Origin: Orychophragmus violaceus
Lineage: Eukaryota; Streptophyta; Magnoliopsida; Brassicales; Brassicaceae
Direction: 5' to 3'
Assembly: GCA_030180135.1 (NCBI GenBank)
Contig: CM058239.1
Coordinates: 60,829,823-60,893,822, forward strand
Length of the DNA stretch: 64,000 nucleotides
The position numbers and the translations under genes are program-made. The stretch's first letter is position 1. Each line of letters starts with the position of its first letter. The notes below the pieces were generated by a model. That model searched no databases and was not told where the DNA came from. It worked only from the letters and a program-made list of their open reading frames with translations. This document shows positions 53,914 to 62,898 of this stretch, one piece after another.

Positions 53914-55105
53914 TGATATACCATGGATTTTAGGGCTTTTAACCATGATATATGTGTTATTTATCGAGTCTTTTACTATGTTTTAGAGTCTTTTCAGGTG
54001 TTTATTAGGTACAAGCACATTTGGAGCATATTTGGTGATTTAGACACTTTCTGGAGCTAATTGGAGTATTTGGCCGAGAGATAAAGTTCACTGTTGATAT
54101 TTCCGAGTTGCAACGATCGTCACACTTGTGGCAACGATCGATGCACCAGCGAGATGGGCCAAAAGACGGTTTAATAAAGAATGATGAAACTGCAGTCCTG
54201 CCCAGAAGTTCCTAATATTTACAAAGAAGCCCCAAAACGTGTTTTAGGTTATAAATAGAGTTTTTAAGCCAATGTTTAGGCGACACTTTTGATACGCTTT
54301 ACTTTTAAGTCTTATTTTATTTTCAGAGAGCCTAAGGGGCTGATCTTGCTCTCGAAAGAGAGAGGATTTCGAACCCCTGTTGATTATTCTGTTTTATGAT
54401 ATTTGGTTTTCTACTTAAGATGTTTTCTGTTTCGATGAACATGTCTGAGTAGTTTACATGTTAGGTTGAAGGATTCTCATTAGGGATTTCAGAGAATTAT
54501 AGTTTAAATCAATCCGTAGAGATTTATATCTGCTAGTTCTTTATCTAAGTTGTTCTTAATGCTAAATCTGAAGTAGCTAATCAGAGTTATGATGTTAGGT
54601 TGATTAATTCAACGGAAGTTGGTTAATCTAACTAGAAAGAATTTAGATAAGCAATTAAACTTTTCGCAAACGAAAGTTTGGTTCAGGATAATTGTGAACA
54701 TATCAAACTTGGAATTAATGCTAGTTTAATCTGTTATTTCTCGCAAACGGAAGTTTGGTTTGCTGCACTTAGACTTAGAGAATTATCGCAAAGGAATTTG
54801 GTTAATTCTATATCAGTGTTTGAGTTCTAGAATAGTTATTGATTGGATCTAGATAGATTGATTGCTTGCGTTCCTGATTTCCTGAGAACTCCTGAAACCT
54901 AACGCCTCGCCTTCTTGCTTACAAACTCACTCGATTTACTTTGCTATTTAGTTTACTGTTTTCAAATCTGCTTCGCTTAATTTAATCTGAACTGCTATTA
55001 ATCTATTGTGTGACTGAGAGTCCTCGTGGGATTCGATACCTTATATACTACGATTGCATTAACTGTGCACTTGCAGTAGAATAGGGAAAACTATACAACC
55101 TATCA
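53914..55105 (+). repeat. 5' LTR of Athila-2
   Basis: Ends TGATATACC ... CCTATCA. Dyad pair at 54109-54145. Holds the Athila-type series of short AACGRAAGTTTGG repeats at about 54600-54800. Confidence 0.93.
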
Positions 55106-55131
55106 AGTTTTTGGCGCCGTTGCCGGGGAAT
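55106..55131 (+). promoter_or_regulatory. Athila primer binding site
   Basis: TTTTTGGCGCCGTTGCCGGG directly after the LTR: the standard Athila form. Confidence 0.85.
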
Positions 55132-55236
55132 CTTTGAGTTCACCTATAGATTTAGTACTAGGATTTAGACTAAGCATTCTTTTTAATTTTCTTGTTTACT
55201 CACGTTTTTGATTTTTGGATTCGCAGGGATTCGCAC

Positions 55237-55273
55237 TGCATCGATCGTTGCTCACCTTGCATCGATCGACACA
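55237..55273. repeat. Dyad pair (Athila-2 leader)
   Basis: TGCATCGATCGTTGCT and TGCATCGATCGACACA, spacing 21 bp, just upstream of the first ORF. Confidence 0.9.
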
Positions 55274-55287
55274 AGGCGAGAACAGCG

Positions 55288-56637
55288 ATGCTGAGATCTG
55301 AGACGTTCAATAGGTCCCGCGCCATGGAACCTGTGATTCTGATTCGCGGTGAAAACGGCGTTCTACGAGACCAAGAGGGTCACATATGCAACGCAAAAGG
55401 TCAGAAAATAGATGGGAAAGGAAATCCCATCTTACCAGATTACCATGTATTGGTTGGGCAAGTAGCTGAGATGCAGAGTAAGATAGATGACATCCATGAC
55501 ATCTTACTTAGGGAGAGACAGTTCCGAGCAGAGGCAAAAACTGATAAATTTGCAGAGGTACATTATATGGCTGGAACCGACTCTTATGGACATACATTGG
55601 AACATCAACACAGACAAGGTTCTAGGCATGCTCAAGGATCAAGAGACCATAACTACACTTCCTATCTAGCACCTCCTACACAAAGGAGCAGACTAGAGAT
55701 GATGATAGAGCAATCAATTGAAAAGCAACAGCAGAACACAGCTTCTTTCAGCTCGAAGCTGGAGAACCTGTACACTAATCTGAATGAGAAATTTGAATCC
55801 TTGAGCACTCGCATGAAGCAGCTGGACACACAGATGGATCAAGATTCAAGTTCTACTCCAAGGAAGGATTCTCAAGAAGCTCATGCCAGCAACATTCCCA
55901 TTCAGGATGACATACAGATGGATCATGGATCATATCTAGCAGTTAAGGCTGTGGAATTTATGGAAGATAGTGGGGAATTTGATGTTGAATTGCCTGAGTT
56001 TGAAAGCTTCAATGCACCCGACTCAACAGAGATTGACATGGATCTCTTGACTTGGATAGTTCAGATCGAAGTGGGACCAAGCCAAGAAGAGAAATTTGAG
56101 TCTGAGATGGCTGGAATGGACCAAGAAGCGGATAAACCCGAGACCATAGTTGAAACACGAGCTGAGATGACAGCATCGATCGATGCTCCACACGCACCGA
56201 TCGTTGCACCCCGAAAGGAACCAGTTTCACTCACATCTCAAGGACCTGCTAAAGAAAGAACCTATAAACCTCCATTACCATTCCCGAAAGCTCCCGTTAC
56301 GCCTAAAGAGATAGTTCAGTGCACAGTAGTGGTTGACAAGAAGATGGTGGTTCCACAAGAGCCTATTCTAACATCTTCAAGGCCTAAAGCTACTCATAAA
56401 CAAAAGGCCCCGAATATCAAAACTTTGCCAAAGGTGAAGCATAAATCCTCTAAGTTTAAACCTCCTGACTCCACTGTTTTGAATGCAGGAAAGAGCGTTA
56501 AAACACCCAAATGTCATTTTCACCCTACATTCATCCCGACGTTCCTCGGACGACATCATGCTGCTACTGCTTACACACCACCATGGATGATAAGGCATTC
56601 ACAGAGACACTCAAAGTCTCTGTTGAAACCTCCATGA
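55288..56637 (+). CDS. Fused Athila gag-start / pol-end ORF, 449 aa, enzymes deleted
   Basis: From ATG 55288 (MLRSETFNRSRAMEPVILIR) the frame is open to the stop at 56635-56637. The first part is the Athila gag N-terminus (RGENGVLRDQEGHICNAKGQ). It then jumps past the gag core to the coiled region (EMQSKIDDIHDILLRERQF; SRLEMMIEQSIEKQQQNT). The end (STVLNAGKSVKTPKCHF; AYTPPWMIRHSQRHSKSLLK) matches the Athila-1 pol tail at 61992-62190. The gag core of Athila-1 (about 200 residues) and all pol enzymes are missing, yet the joins keep the frame. A dyad pair (56172-56208) is inside the coding DNA and encodes SIDAPHAPIVAP. The ORF can be read from 55192 upstream, but that is leader. Confidence 0.8.
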   Translation: MLRSETFNRSRAMEPVILIRGENGVLRDQEGHICNAKGQKIDGKGNPILPDYHVLVGQVAEMQSKIDDIHDILLRERQFRAEAKTDKFAEVHYMAGTDSYGHTLEHQHRQGSRHAQGSRDHNYTSYLAPPTQRSRLEMMIEQSIEKQQQNTASFSSKLENLYTNLNEKFESLSTRMKQLDTQMDQDSSSTPRKDSQEAHASNIPIQDDIQMDHGSYLAVKAVEFMEDSGEFDVELPEFESFNAPDSTEIDMDLLTWIVQIEVGPSQEEKFESEMAGMDQEADKPETIVETRAEMTASIDAPHAPIVAPRKEPVSLTSQGPAKERTYKPPLPFPKAPVTPKEIVQCTVVVDKKMVVPQEPILTSSRPKATHKQKAPNIKTLPKVKHKSSKFKPPDSTVLNAGKSVKTPKCHFHPTFIPTFLGRHHAATAYTPPWMIRHSQRHSKSLLKPP

Positions 56638-56809
56638 GTCTGACCTCTTTTCAAAAGTCAAGCTAATGACTTAAAACAAGCGCTGAGTGGGAGGCAACCC
56701 ACTGTTAGGTTTGATTATTTTTCTTTCTCATTTTTGGTGTTTTTCTTAGTATTTCACGTTTTTAGTTGTTTTTGTTAAATGTTAGATACAGAACACCAGT
56801 CTGGAGATG

Positions 56810-56943
56810 TGTGTCGATCGTTGCTCACATGTGCAACGGTCGTTGCACTTGGTTTAAATCGAAATTAAGGTACGTTGAGCTAAACCGGAAACAAACTCGT
56901 TCAACCAGCATCGATCGTTGCCCCTAAAGCAACGATCGTTGCA
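56810..56943. repeat. Two dyad pairs (Athila-2 between ORFs)
   Basis: Pairs start at 56810/56832 (22 bp) and 56907/56928 (21 bp). AGCAACGATCGTTGCA at 56928 is palindromic apart from its first base. Confidence 0.9.
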
Positions 56944-57323
56944 CCCACGACCAGGTAAGTCACCTTAAACCCTATTTTCTCTTCTTCTTCCCCATTTCTT
57001 TCGGTCGACACACCGAGAACCCAAACCGAAAATCACCATTTCTTCATCGATTTCTTTGATTCTAAGCACTATTTCACTTATTTTTACATCCCCAATCTGT
57101 TTCTCCTACCCAATTCTCACGAAATCAAGGTAATGTACTTCTATTTTTGATTTTTCGGATTTCACTTTTAGGGTTTTAGAAATTGGAGATTTTAGATGGA
57201 ATTGATGAATGCATGTTGACATGATTATGCTTTAGGTTGTTTAGTGATGGATTGTTGTTGATTTTGTGGTTGATAGGACAGTTTTGAACTGATTTTGATG
57301 AATTGTTTGCGGCAAAATCGCCC

Positions 57324-57435
57324 TGCAACGGTCGTTGCTCTCGAGCAACGGTCGTTGCATTGCGATTTTGGGAAATGTTCGATAACGCGAAATCGCCTTG
57401 CAACGATCGATGCCTTAGATGCAACGGTCGATGCT
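57324..57435. repeat. Two dyad pairs inside longer inverted repeats (Athila-2)
   Basis: Pairs start at 57324/57344 (20 bp) and 57399/57420 (21 bp). The first is enclosed by AAAATCGC ... GCGATTTT and the second by CGCGAAATCGC ... GCGATTTC, so each could fold into one long hairpin. Confidence 0.9.
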
Positions 57436-57495
57436 TCGCGATTTCACAGTGAAATTTTGCCGAGACTTATAAATGTTTGAACTTTGTTTTTGCAG

Positions 57496-59019
57496 ATGGC
57501 GTCTCAAAGGCAACCCCGCAAGAAGCGAGCCACAGCGTCCACAGCAACAAGACACTACACCCCACCGCCTCAATGGTTTAACAGGGAATCAGAGTCGCCC
57601 GCGCCATACAACAGATATGGGCCACCAATCGCTTTACCTTGGCCCAGGGAGGACGCCACACCATTTCCGACGACCAAACAGTGGCCGGAGGACCTCATAC
57701 GTTTCTTAAGGTCCGCTGAGTTCACAGAGCGGCCATTTCTCTCTTCATGGGACGAGTATGACTCGCTTCTCTACAGTGGTTGGTGTGGAATGATCATCAA
57801 GCCGACCAAGTTCGCGGACTACTCCACCTGCAGGATTCTGGGGATCGATGAGCAGGTGATGGCTGTGTGCAGAGGCATTGGTCTAGGGACAATGCCGATG
57901 CGACACTATGACCTCTATCTTGAGCTGGTCAGGCAGCTATTGGCCACTTGCAGAGTGGTTTACTCGGATCCCGACCACAGGAGCGCTACAGGTGGTGCTT
58001 TCACCTTCATGAGTTGGGGAGTCAGGTATCGGATTCCTCTACTTGATCTCTGCAGGATCTACGGGTTCAGTACTGCGCCGAGGCGCATAGCCATGCCACT
58101 CGAGTGGGATCCGCTGGAGGCTCGCACATTCTGGGAGAGTATTGGCAGCGGTCGATACAACTCCAGGACCACACCAGTAGTGCAGATGAGACATCCGGTG
58201 CTGCGATATGTCTCGCGTATCTTGTGCTGGAGCTTGCTTTGCAAGTTTGAGGCCAACAAGATGCGCAAACTTGAGATGGAGTTGCTGTTTATGGGGCTGA
58301 GAGATCAGTTTAGGCAGAGTGGCGTGAGAGATCCGACTGCGGGTCTCAACTTGGGAGCTATTTTCGCACAGCATTTGGTTGATTTGCAGCTGAAGCCGTT
58401 TGATGGAGCTGGTACAGAGACGGTAGGGAGTTTACTTACTCCCATTTTTGAGTATTGTGGGATTCCTCTGCATGGCACAGAGCGTGATACGGCTCGCGAG
58501 TTCCTGGATCTCAGTCATCTGCAGAGCGCTACCTGGCTCAAGGAGGGGCGCATTTGGGTTTACACTGATCCGACCACTGGGAGGACTGGTATCGAGCTTC
58601 CCGCTGCCAGATGGACACAGATTGACACATTAGAGGCACTGAGATTTCAGCCTCCTGAGTCTGCGCAGCGTGGGATTCCGACCATGGCTCATCCGCTGGG
58701 AGAGCCTTCCTCACGAGCTTCGACATCCTCTGCCCCTGCTCCTGCGCCCGCGCCTGCCCCGGTCGACATTGTGGGTCCCTTTCCTGAGTCTGCGATGCCT
58801 TACGGTGCATATTCTGAGGCAGAGTGGAAAGAGAGATCCGATGGTATGTTTCGAGTTCTTTGGAACTTCATGCGTACTTGCAGCTGCAGGAGGCCACCGC
58901 AGATCCATCAGCCCGTACCTGACCGTCGTCGACAGCGATCTCCGACTGATACTGATCCCGCACCCGAGGCAGCCGATGACGATGCATTGTATGGTGGGAT
59001 AGACGATGTGAGCGAGTGA
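57496..59019 (+). CDS. ATHILA ORF-1 family protein, 507 aa, open
   Basis: Starts MASQRQPRKKRATAST right after an acceptor-like TTTTTGCAG. Middle text (KQWPEDLIRFLRSAEFTERP; SGWCGMIIKPTKFADYST; LVRQLLATCRVVYSD; ATGGAFTFMSWGVRYRIPLL; LCRIYGFS) matches the ATHILA ORF-1 family, a plant retroelement protein of unknown function found between pol and the 3' LTR. The tail has a Pro/Ala run (APAPAPAPAP) and an acidic end. I see no signal peptide or membrane segment, so calling it an envelope protein is not supported. Codon use is GC-richer than in the surroundings. It is the only undamaged gene of Athila-2. Confidence 0.85.
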   Translation: MASQRQPRKKRATASTATRHYTPPPQWFNRESESPAPYNRYGPPIALPWPREDATPFPTTKQWPEDLIRFLRSAEFTERPFLSSWDEYDSLLYSGWCGMIIKPTKFADYSTCRILGIDEQVMAVCRGIGLGTMPMRHYDLYLELVRQLLATCRVVYSDPDHRSATGGAFTFMSWGVRYRIPLLDLCRIYGFSTAPRRIAMPLEWDPLEARTFWESIGSGRYNSRTTPVVQMRHPVLRYVSRILCWSLLCKFEANKMRKLEMELLFMGLRDQFRQSGVRDPTAGLNLGAIFAQHLVDLQLKPFDGAGTETVGSLLTPIFEYCGIPLHGTERDTAREFLDLSHLQSATWLKEGRIWVYTDPTTGRTGIELPAARWTQIDTLEALRFQPPESAQRGIPTMAHPLGEPSSRASTSSAPAPAPAPAPVDIVGPFPESAMPYGAYSEAEWKERSDGMFRVLWNFMRTCSCRRPPQIHQPVPDRRRQRSPTDTDPAPEAADDDALYGGIDDVSE

Positions 59020-59808
59020 GAGTAGTCTCCATACTTTCGGTTCTGTATTCTGACTTTTTCTTATCTTTTGCACTTTTCTTCTTTTGATTCTACTTTGTTT
59101 GGATGATGTGTACTCTATTCGATACATCTTTTGCTTCGGTTTTACTCTGTTTCTAGTGTTTTCAGCCTGCAGGGATCAAAATTGACAAAAACAGATGGAT
59201 TTACCTGCTAACTTGCTAACTGTTCGGGAAAGCGCAGTGCGTTGATCGATACACCATTGTGTCGATCGTTACAATACGAAAGAATCGCACAGCAACGGTC
59301 GGTGCACTTAGTGCAACGATCGGTGCTTGTGCGACAGAGGTAAAACCCGACAGAACTGAAACATCCATTAACAATTTTTCTTTCTTTTTACCGATCTTTC
59401 GCTGGACACTACTGGGGACAGTGTGTCTTAAGTGTGGGGGAGGTGTTACTAACTTTTGTTTTCTGTTTTCTTAAGAGTCAGTCCGTTTTTCAAAAATTTT
59501 TGTTTTATTGAGTCAAAATTGTTTAAGTAAGAAACTATGATTTTCTGAGAAGATTTACAAGACTTACAGGAACTTAAGTAACCATTGGGATGAAGTTGCA
59601 GGATCTATCTATGACTATTAGAAAACCCCATCACAGATCAACCTACTGGGAACACCCACATCACTTCAGGTATCAGAGGATCCTTTTACTGACTTCAACC
59701 TTAATACTGACTTAGACTTCTCACCTAAGGGCTTGGTATACTTTGTGTCGGATTCCCTTGTTAGTTCTGACACAGCCTGTAAACCTGTCCTATTTAGTTC
59801 CCTTCTGT

Positions 59809-59840
<32 letters not shown>

Positions 59841-60371
59841 AACTGAGGATGAGTTAGTAACTCCGAAGTGGTCATGGGAATGGTAGCTGAAACTCTCATA
59901 TCCTGTGTACCATGGAATGTGTCCAAAGTACACCCCATAACGGGAAGAACACTGATAAAAAAAATAAAATGATACCCAGTGGGGAAAAATCAGTTGTTAA
60001 AGAAGGGAAAGAGAAGAAAGGAACTAGAGAAAGATAGTATGGTGGTCTAGAGCTGATAAGGTAAGAATCCATGTGCCCTTTGATCGATATTCCTTAGGTG
60101 AGACCGCACTTAAATACTTGCAGAAGTCAGTAGGGAGAATTTGAATGCTTGAATGTGATTGTGGAGTTTACTTAGGACAGTTGCTAAGTGTGGGGGAAGT
60201 ACATTGTGGTCTTGATATCCTGTGATTGATTTTTTGCAGTGGTTTACTAAGGGGAATCTGAGTATTGTAACTTCTAGGATGAAATGAGTTTCTGAAGAGT
60301 TTTCAAACCTCTTATCTGCATTTAGTTCTTTGTCTTGCTTGAGGACAAGCAAGAGCTAAGTGTGGGGGAGT
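59020..60371 (+). other. 3' untranslated region of Athila-2
   Basis: Two dyad pairs (59238-59274, 59291-59327). An Athila motif GGGGACAGTGTGT ... AAGTGTGGGGGAGG is at about 59414-59448, and an A run at about 59809-59833. The terminal purine tract AAGTGTGGGGGAGT is at 60358-60371, just before the LTR. The text GCTTGAGGACAAGCAAGAGC immediately upstream is a known Athila 3' signature. Confidence 0.75.
59238..59327. repeat. Two dyad pairs (Athila-2 3' region)
   Basis: Pairs start at 59238/59259 and 59291/59312, both 21 bp; cores CGATCG and CGGTCG. GAATCGCAC precedes the second pair and TGTGCGAC follows it. Confidence 0.88.
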
Positions 60372-61563
60372 TGATATACCATGGATTTTAGGGCTTTTAA
60401 CCATGATATATGTGTTATTTATCGAGTCTTTTACTATGTTTTAGAGTCTTTTCAGGTGTTTATTAGGTACAAGCACATTTGGAGCATATTTGGTGATTTA
60501 GACACTTTCTGGAGCTAAGTGGAGTATTTGGCCGAGAGATAAAGTTCACTGTTGATATTTCCGAGTTGCAACGATCGTCACACTTGTGGCAACGATCGAT
60601 GCACCAGCGAGATGGGCCAAAAGACGGTTTAATAAAGAATGATGAAACTGCAGTCCTGCCCAGAAGTTCCTAATATTTACAAAGAAGCCCCAAAACGTGT
60701 TTTAGGTTATAAATAGAGTTTTTAAGCCAATGTTTAGGCGACACTTTTGATACGCTTTACTTTTAAGTCTTATTTTATTTTCAGAGAGCCTAAGGGGCTG
60801 ATCTTGCTCTCGAAAGAGAGAGGATTTCGAACCCCTGTTGATTATTCTGTTTTATGATATTTGGTTTTCTACTTAAAATGTTTTCTGTTTCGATGAACAT
60901 GTCTGAGTAGTTTACCTGTTAGGTTGAAGGATTCTCATTAGGGATTTCAGAGAATTATAGTTTAAATCAATCCGTAGAGATTTATATCTGCTAGTTCTTT
61001 ATCTAAGTTGTTCTTAATGCTAAATCTGAAGTAGCTAATCAGAGTTATGATGTTAGGTTGATTAATTCAACGGAAGTTGGTTAATCTAACTAGAAAGAAT
61101 TTAGATAAGCAATTAAACTTTTCGCAAACGAAAGTTTGGTTCAGGATAATTGTGAACATATCAAACTTGGAATTAATGCTAGTTTAATCTGTTAGTTCTC
61201 GCAAACGGAAGTTTGGTTTGCTGCACTTAGACTTAGAGAATTATCGCAAAGGAATTTGGTTAATTCTATATCAGTGTTTGAGTTCTAGAATAGTTATTGA
61301 TTGGATCTAGATAGATTGATTGCTTGCGTTCCTGATTTCCTGAGAACTCCTGAAACCTAACGCCTCGCCTTCTTGCTTACAAACTCACTCGATTTACTTT
61401 GCTATTTAGTTTACTGTTTTCAAATCTGCTTCGCTTAATTTAATCTGAACTGCTATTAATCTATTGTGTGACTGAGAGTCCTCGTGGGATTCGATACCTT
61501 ATATACTACGATTGCATTAACTGTGCACTTGCAGTAGAATAGGGAAAAATATACAACCTATCA
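60372..61563 (+). repeat. 3' LTR of Athila-2
   Basis: 1192 bp. Differences from the 5' LTR that I noted: near 60516 (AAGTGG/AATTGG), 60877 (AAAATG/AAGATG), 60918 (CCTG/CATG), 61196 (AGTT/ATTT) and 61548 (AAAT/AACT). Confidence 0.93.
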
Positions 61564-61568
61564 TCGAC

Positions 61569-61907
61569 CGACACACTTAGTGGTGTCGATCGACACACAT
61601 CTTGTGTCGACCGACGCACCCAATGGTGTCGATCGACACACCTCTTTAAAACTTATATACGATGTGTATCCAATACACATCGACCAGACCATATGCCAAT
61701 GATCAATCCCATACGAAGTATGTCCAACTTGCTTAGGTGTGTGACCCTGTAGGTTCACACGATACTGGAAATAAGTTACAACTTATTTGTCATAAGCGGT
61801 TTCTAGCAAAACATTATGATTACCCAGTATCACATGAATTGTCCGATCTCGACAATACAACTATCTCTAGAGTGAGTACAATGTGATTTCAGGACATAAT
61901 CCCAACA
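61569..61907 (-). repeat. 5' LTR of Copia-A, second part
   Basis: Continuation of 53539-53913 after the Athila-2 insertion, with three further dyads at 61582-61640. Ends ATAATCCCAACA, then the CATTC target duplication. Confidence 0.92.
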
Positions 61908-61912
61908 CATTC

Positions 61913-62898
61913 TGAACATGCTCTAACATCTTCAAATCATGCAACTGCTCTTAAGCAGAAAGCTCCAAATCTCTTCCATCCACCAAAGCACATGTATGAC
62001 TCTTCTAAGCTCAAACCTCCTAATCGCAAAGCTGTGAATGCAGGAAAACGCAGTACCCCACCCAAGCTTCGCTCCCCCCCTGGTTCTCTTCGCTCTTTCC
62101 TTGGGAGATCTCATGATCCGAATGCTTATACGCCACCTTGGATGAAGAGACATTCACATAGACACTCCAAGTCTTTGTTGAATCCCCCATAAGTCTGATC
62201 TCATTTCCATAGTCAAGCTACTGACTTTAAACAAGCGCTGAGTGGGAGGCAACCCACTGTTAGGTTCGTTTTTGTTTTCATTTTTCGTTTTTGATTTGGT
62301 GTTTTTGATTTTCTGCTTTCGTGTGTTCAAAGCCTAGAGAAACAGGCGGAATCGCACTGCATCGATCGACACACATAGTGCATCGGTCGATACAGTTGCG
62401 TTTTATGGTTTACCGACTCAATTGCGGTTCAGACACCGGTTATCTATATAACCGTGGGCATAATCACCTTGCATCGATCGACACCCTAGTGGCATCGATC
62501 GACGTAGGCCGACGACATGTAAGTGTTCTGACCCTTTTCGGTTTGTTTCATTCCGATTTCTTTTACCAACCCTTAGCTTGACACTATTGGGGACAGTGTG
62601 TTTCAAGTGTGGGGGAGGTAGCTACTGACGCACGCTTTTGTTTTCTTAGAGTCAGTCTTGTTTTCAAAATTTTGTTTTATCGAGTCAAAACAGTCTAAGT
62701 AGGAAACAATGAATTTTTGAGAAGTTAACAGCACTTGCAGGAACTTAAGTAACCATTGGGATGAAGTTGCAGGATCAATCTATGACTATTAGAAAACCCA
62801 ATGCGGATCAGCCTACTGAGAACACCCATATCAATTCAGGTATTCAGAGGATCCTTAACTGACTTCACCCCTAATTTGACTTAATTTTCTCACCTAAG
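61913..62898 (+). pseudogene. Athila-1 continued: pol tail and 3' untranslated part
   Basis: The open part up to TAA at 62190-62192 reads KLKPPNRKAVNAGKRSTPPK and AYTPPWMKRHSHRHSKSLLN, the same tail as in Athila-2. The integrase and RT regions expected between protease (33033) and here are not in the window, so Athila-1 itself was internally deleted or Copia-A replaced nothing but sits at the junction of a deleted copy. Two dyad pairs (62358-62394, 62470-62506) and the GGGGACAGTGTGT ... GTGTGGGGGAGG motif (62590-62620) follow. Confidence 0.75.
62358..62506. repeat. Two dyad pairs (Athila-1 3' region)
   Basis: Pairs start at 62358/62379 and 62470/62491, both 21 bp. The first follows GGAATCGCAC, as in Athila-2. 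Confidence 0.9.

Larger units (their letters stand above)
56638..57495 (+). other. Interval between the two Athila-2 ORFs, with a possible intron
   Basis: Non-coding, with four dyad pairs (56810-56847, 56907-56943, 57324-57359, 57399-57435). Donor-like GACCAG|GTAAGT is at about 56955 and AATCAAG|GTAATG at about 57128. A strong acceptor TTTGTTTTTGCAG ends at 57495, one base before the ATG of ORF-1. This suits a spliced subgenomic mRNA as proposed for Athila env-like genes. Confidence 0.6.
53914..61563 (+). mobile_element. Athila-2, internally deleted, recent
   Basis: 7650 bp. LTRs 53914-55105 and 60372-61563 (1192 bp each, about 5 differences by hand count). Target duplication TCGAC at 53909-53913 and 61564-61568. 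Contains an Athila PBS, a fused gag-start/pol-end ORF, a 507-aa ORF-1 gene in the env position, and the 3' purine tract. No gag core, protease, RT, RNase H or integrase. Ten dyad pairs in total. Confidence 0.93.
33034..61907 (-). mobile_element. Copia-A, gag kept, pol decayed; contains Copia-C and Athila-2
   Basis: 3' LTR 33034-33747 and 5' LTR 53539-53913 plus 61569-61907: 714 bp each once Athila-2 is removed. PBS 53525-53537. Target duplication CATTC at 33029-33033 and 61908-61912. The LTRs differ at about 12 of 714 positions by hand count. Own internal sequence is 33748-39025 and 53249-53538, with an open gag, a broken pol and a leader full of repeats. Copia-C is in the leader and Athila-2 in the 5' LTR. 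Confidence 0.9.

Noticed and set aside
57496..59019. Calling ORF-1 a viral envelope protein
   Set aside because: It sits in the env position, but I see no signal peptide, transmembrane helix or cleavage site. ATHILA ORF-1 of unknown function is the supportable name.
29571..62506. CRISPR-like array from the regular short repeats
   Set aside because: The repeats occur as isolated pairs scattered over kilobases in plant retroelements, without arrays of unique spacers or cas genes.
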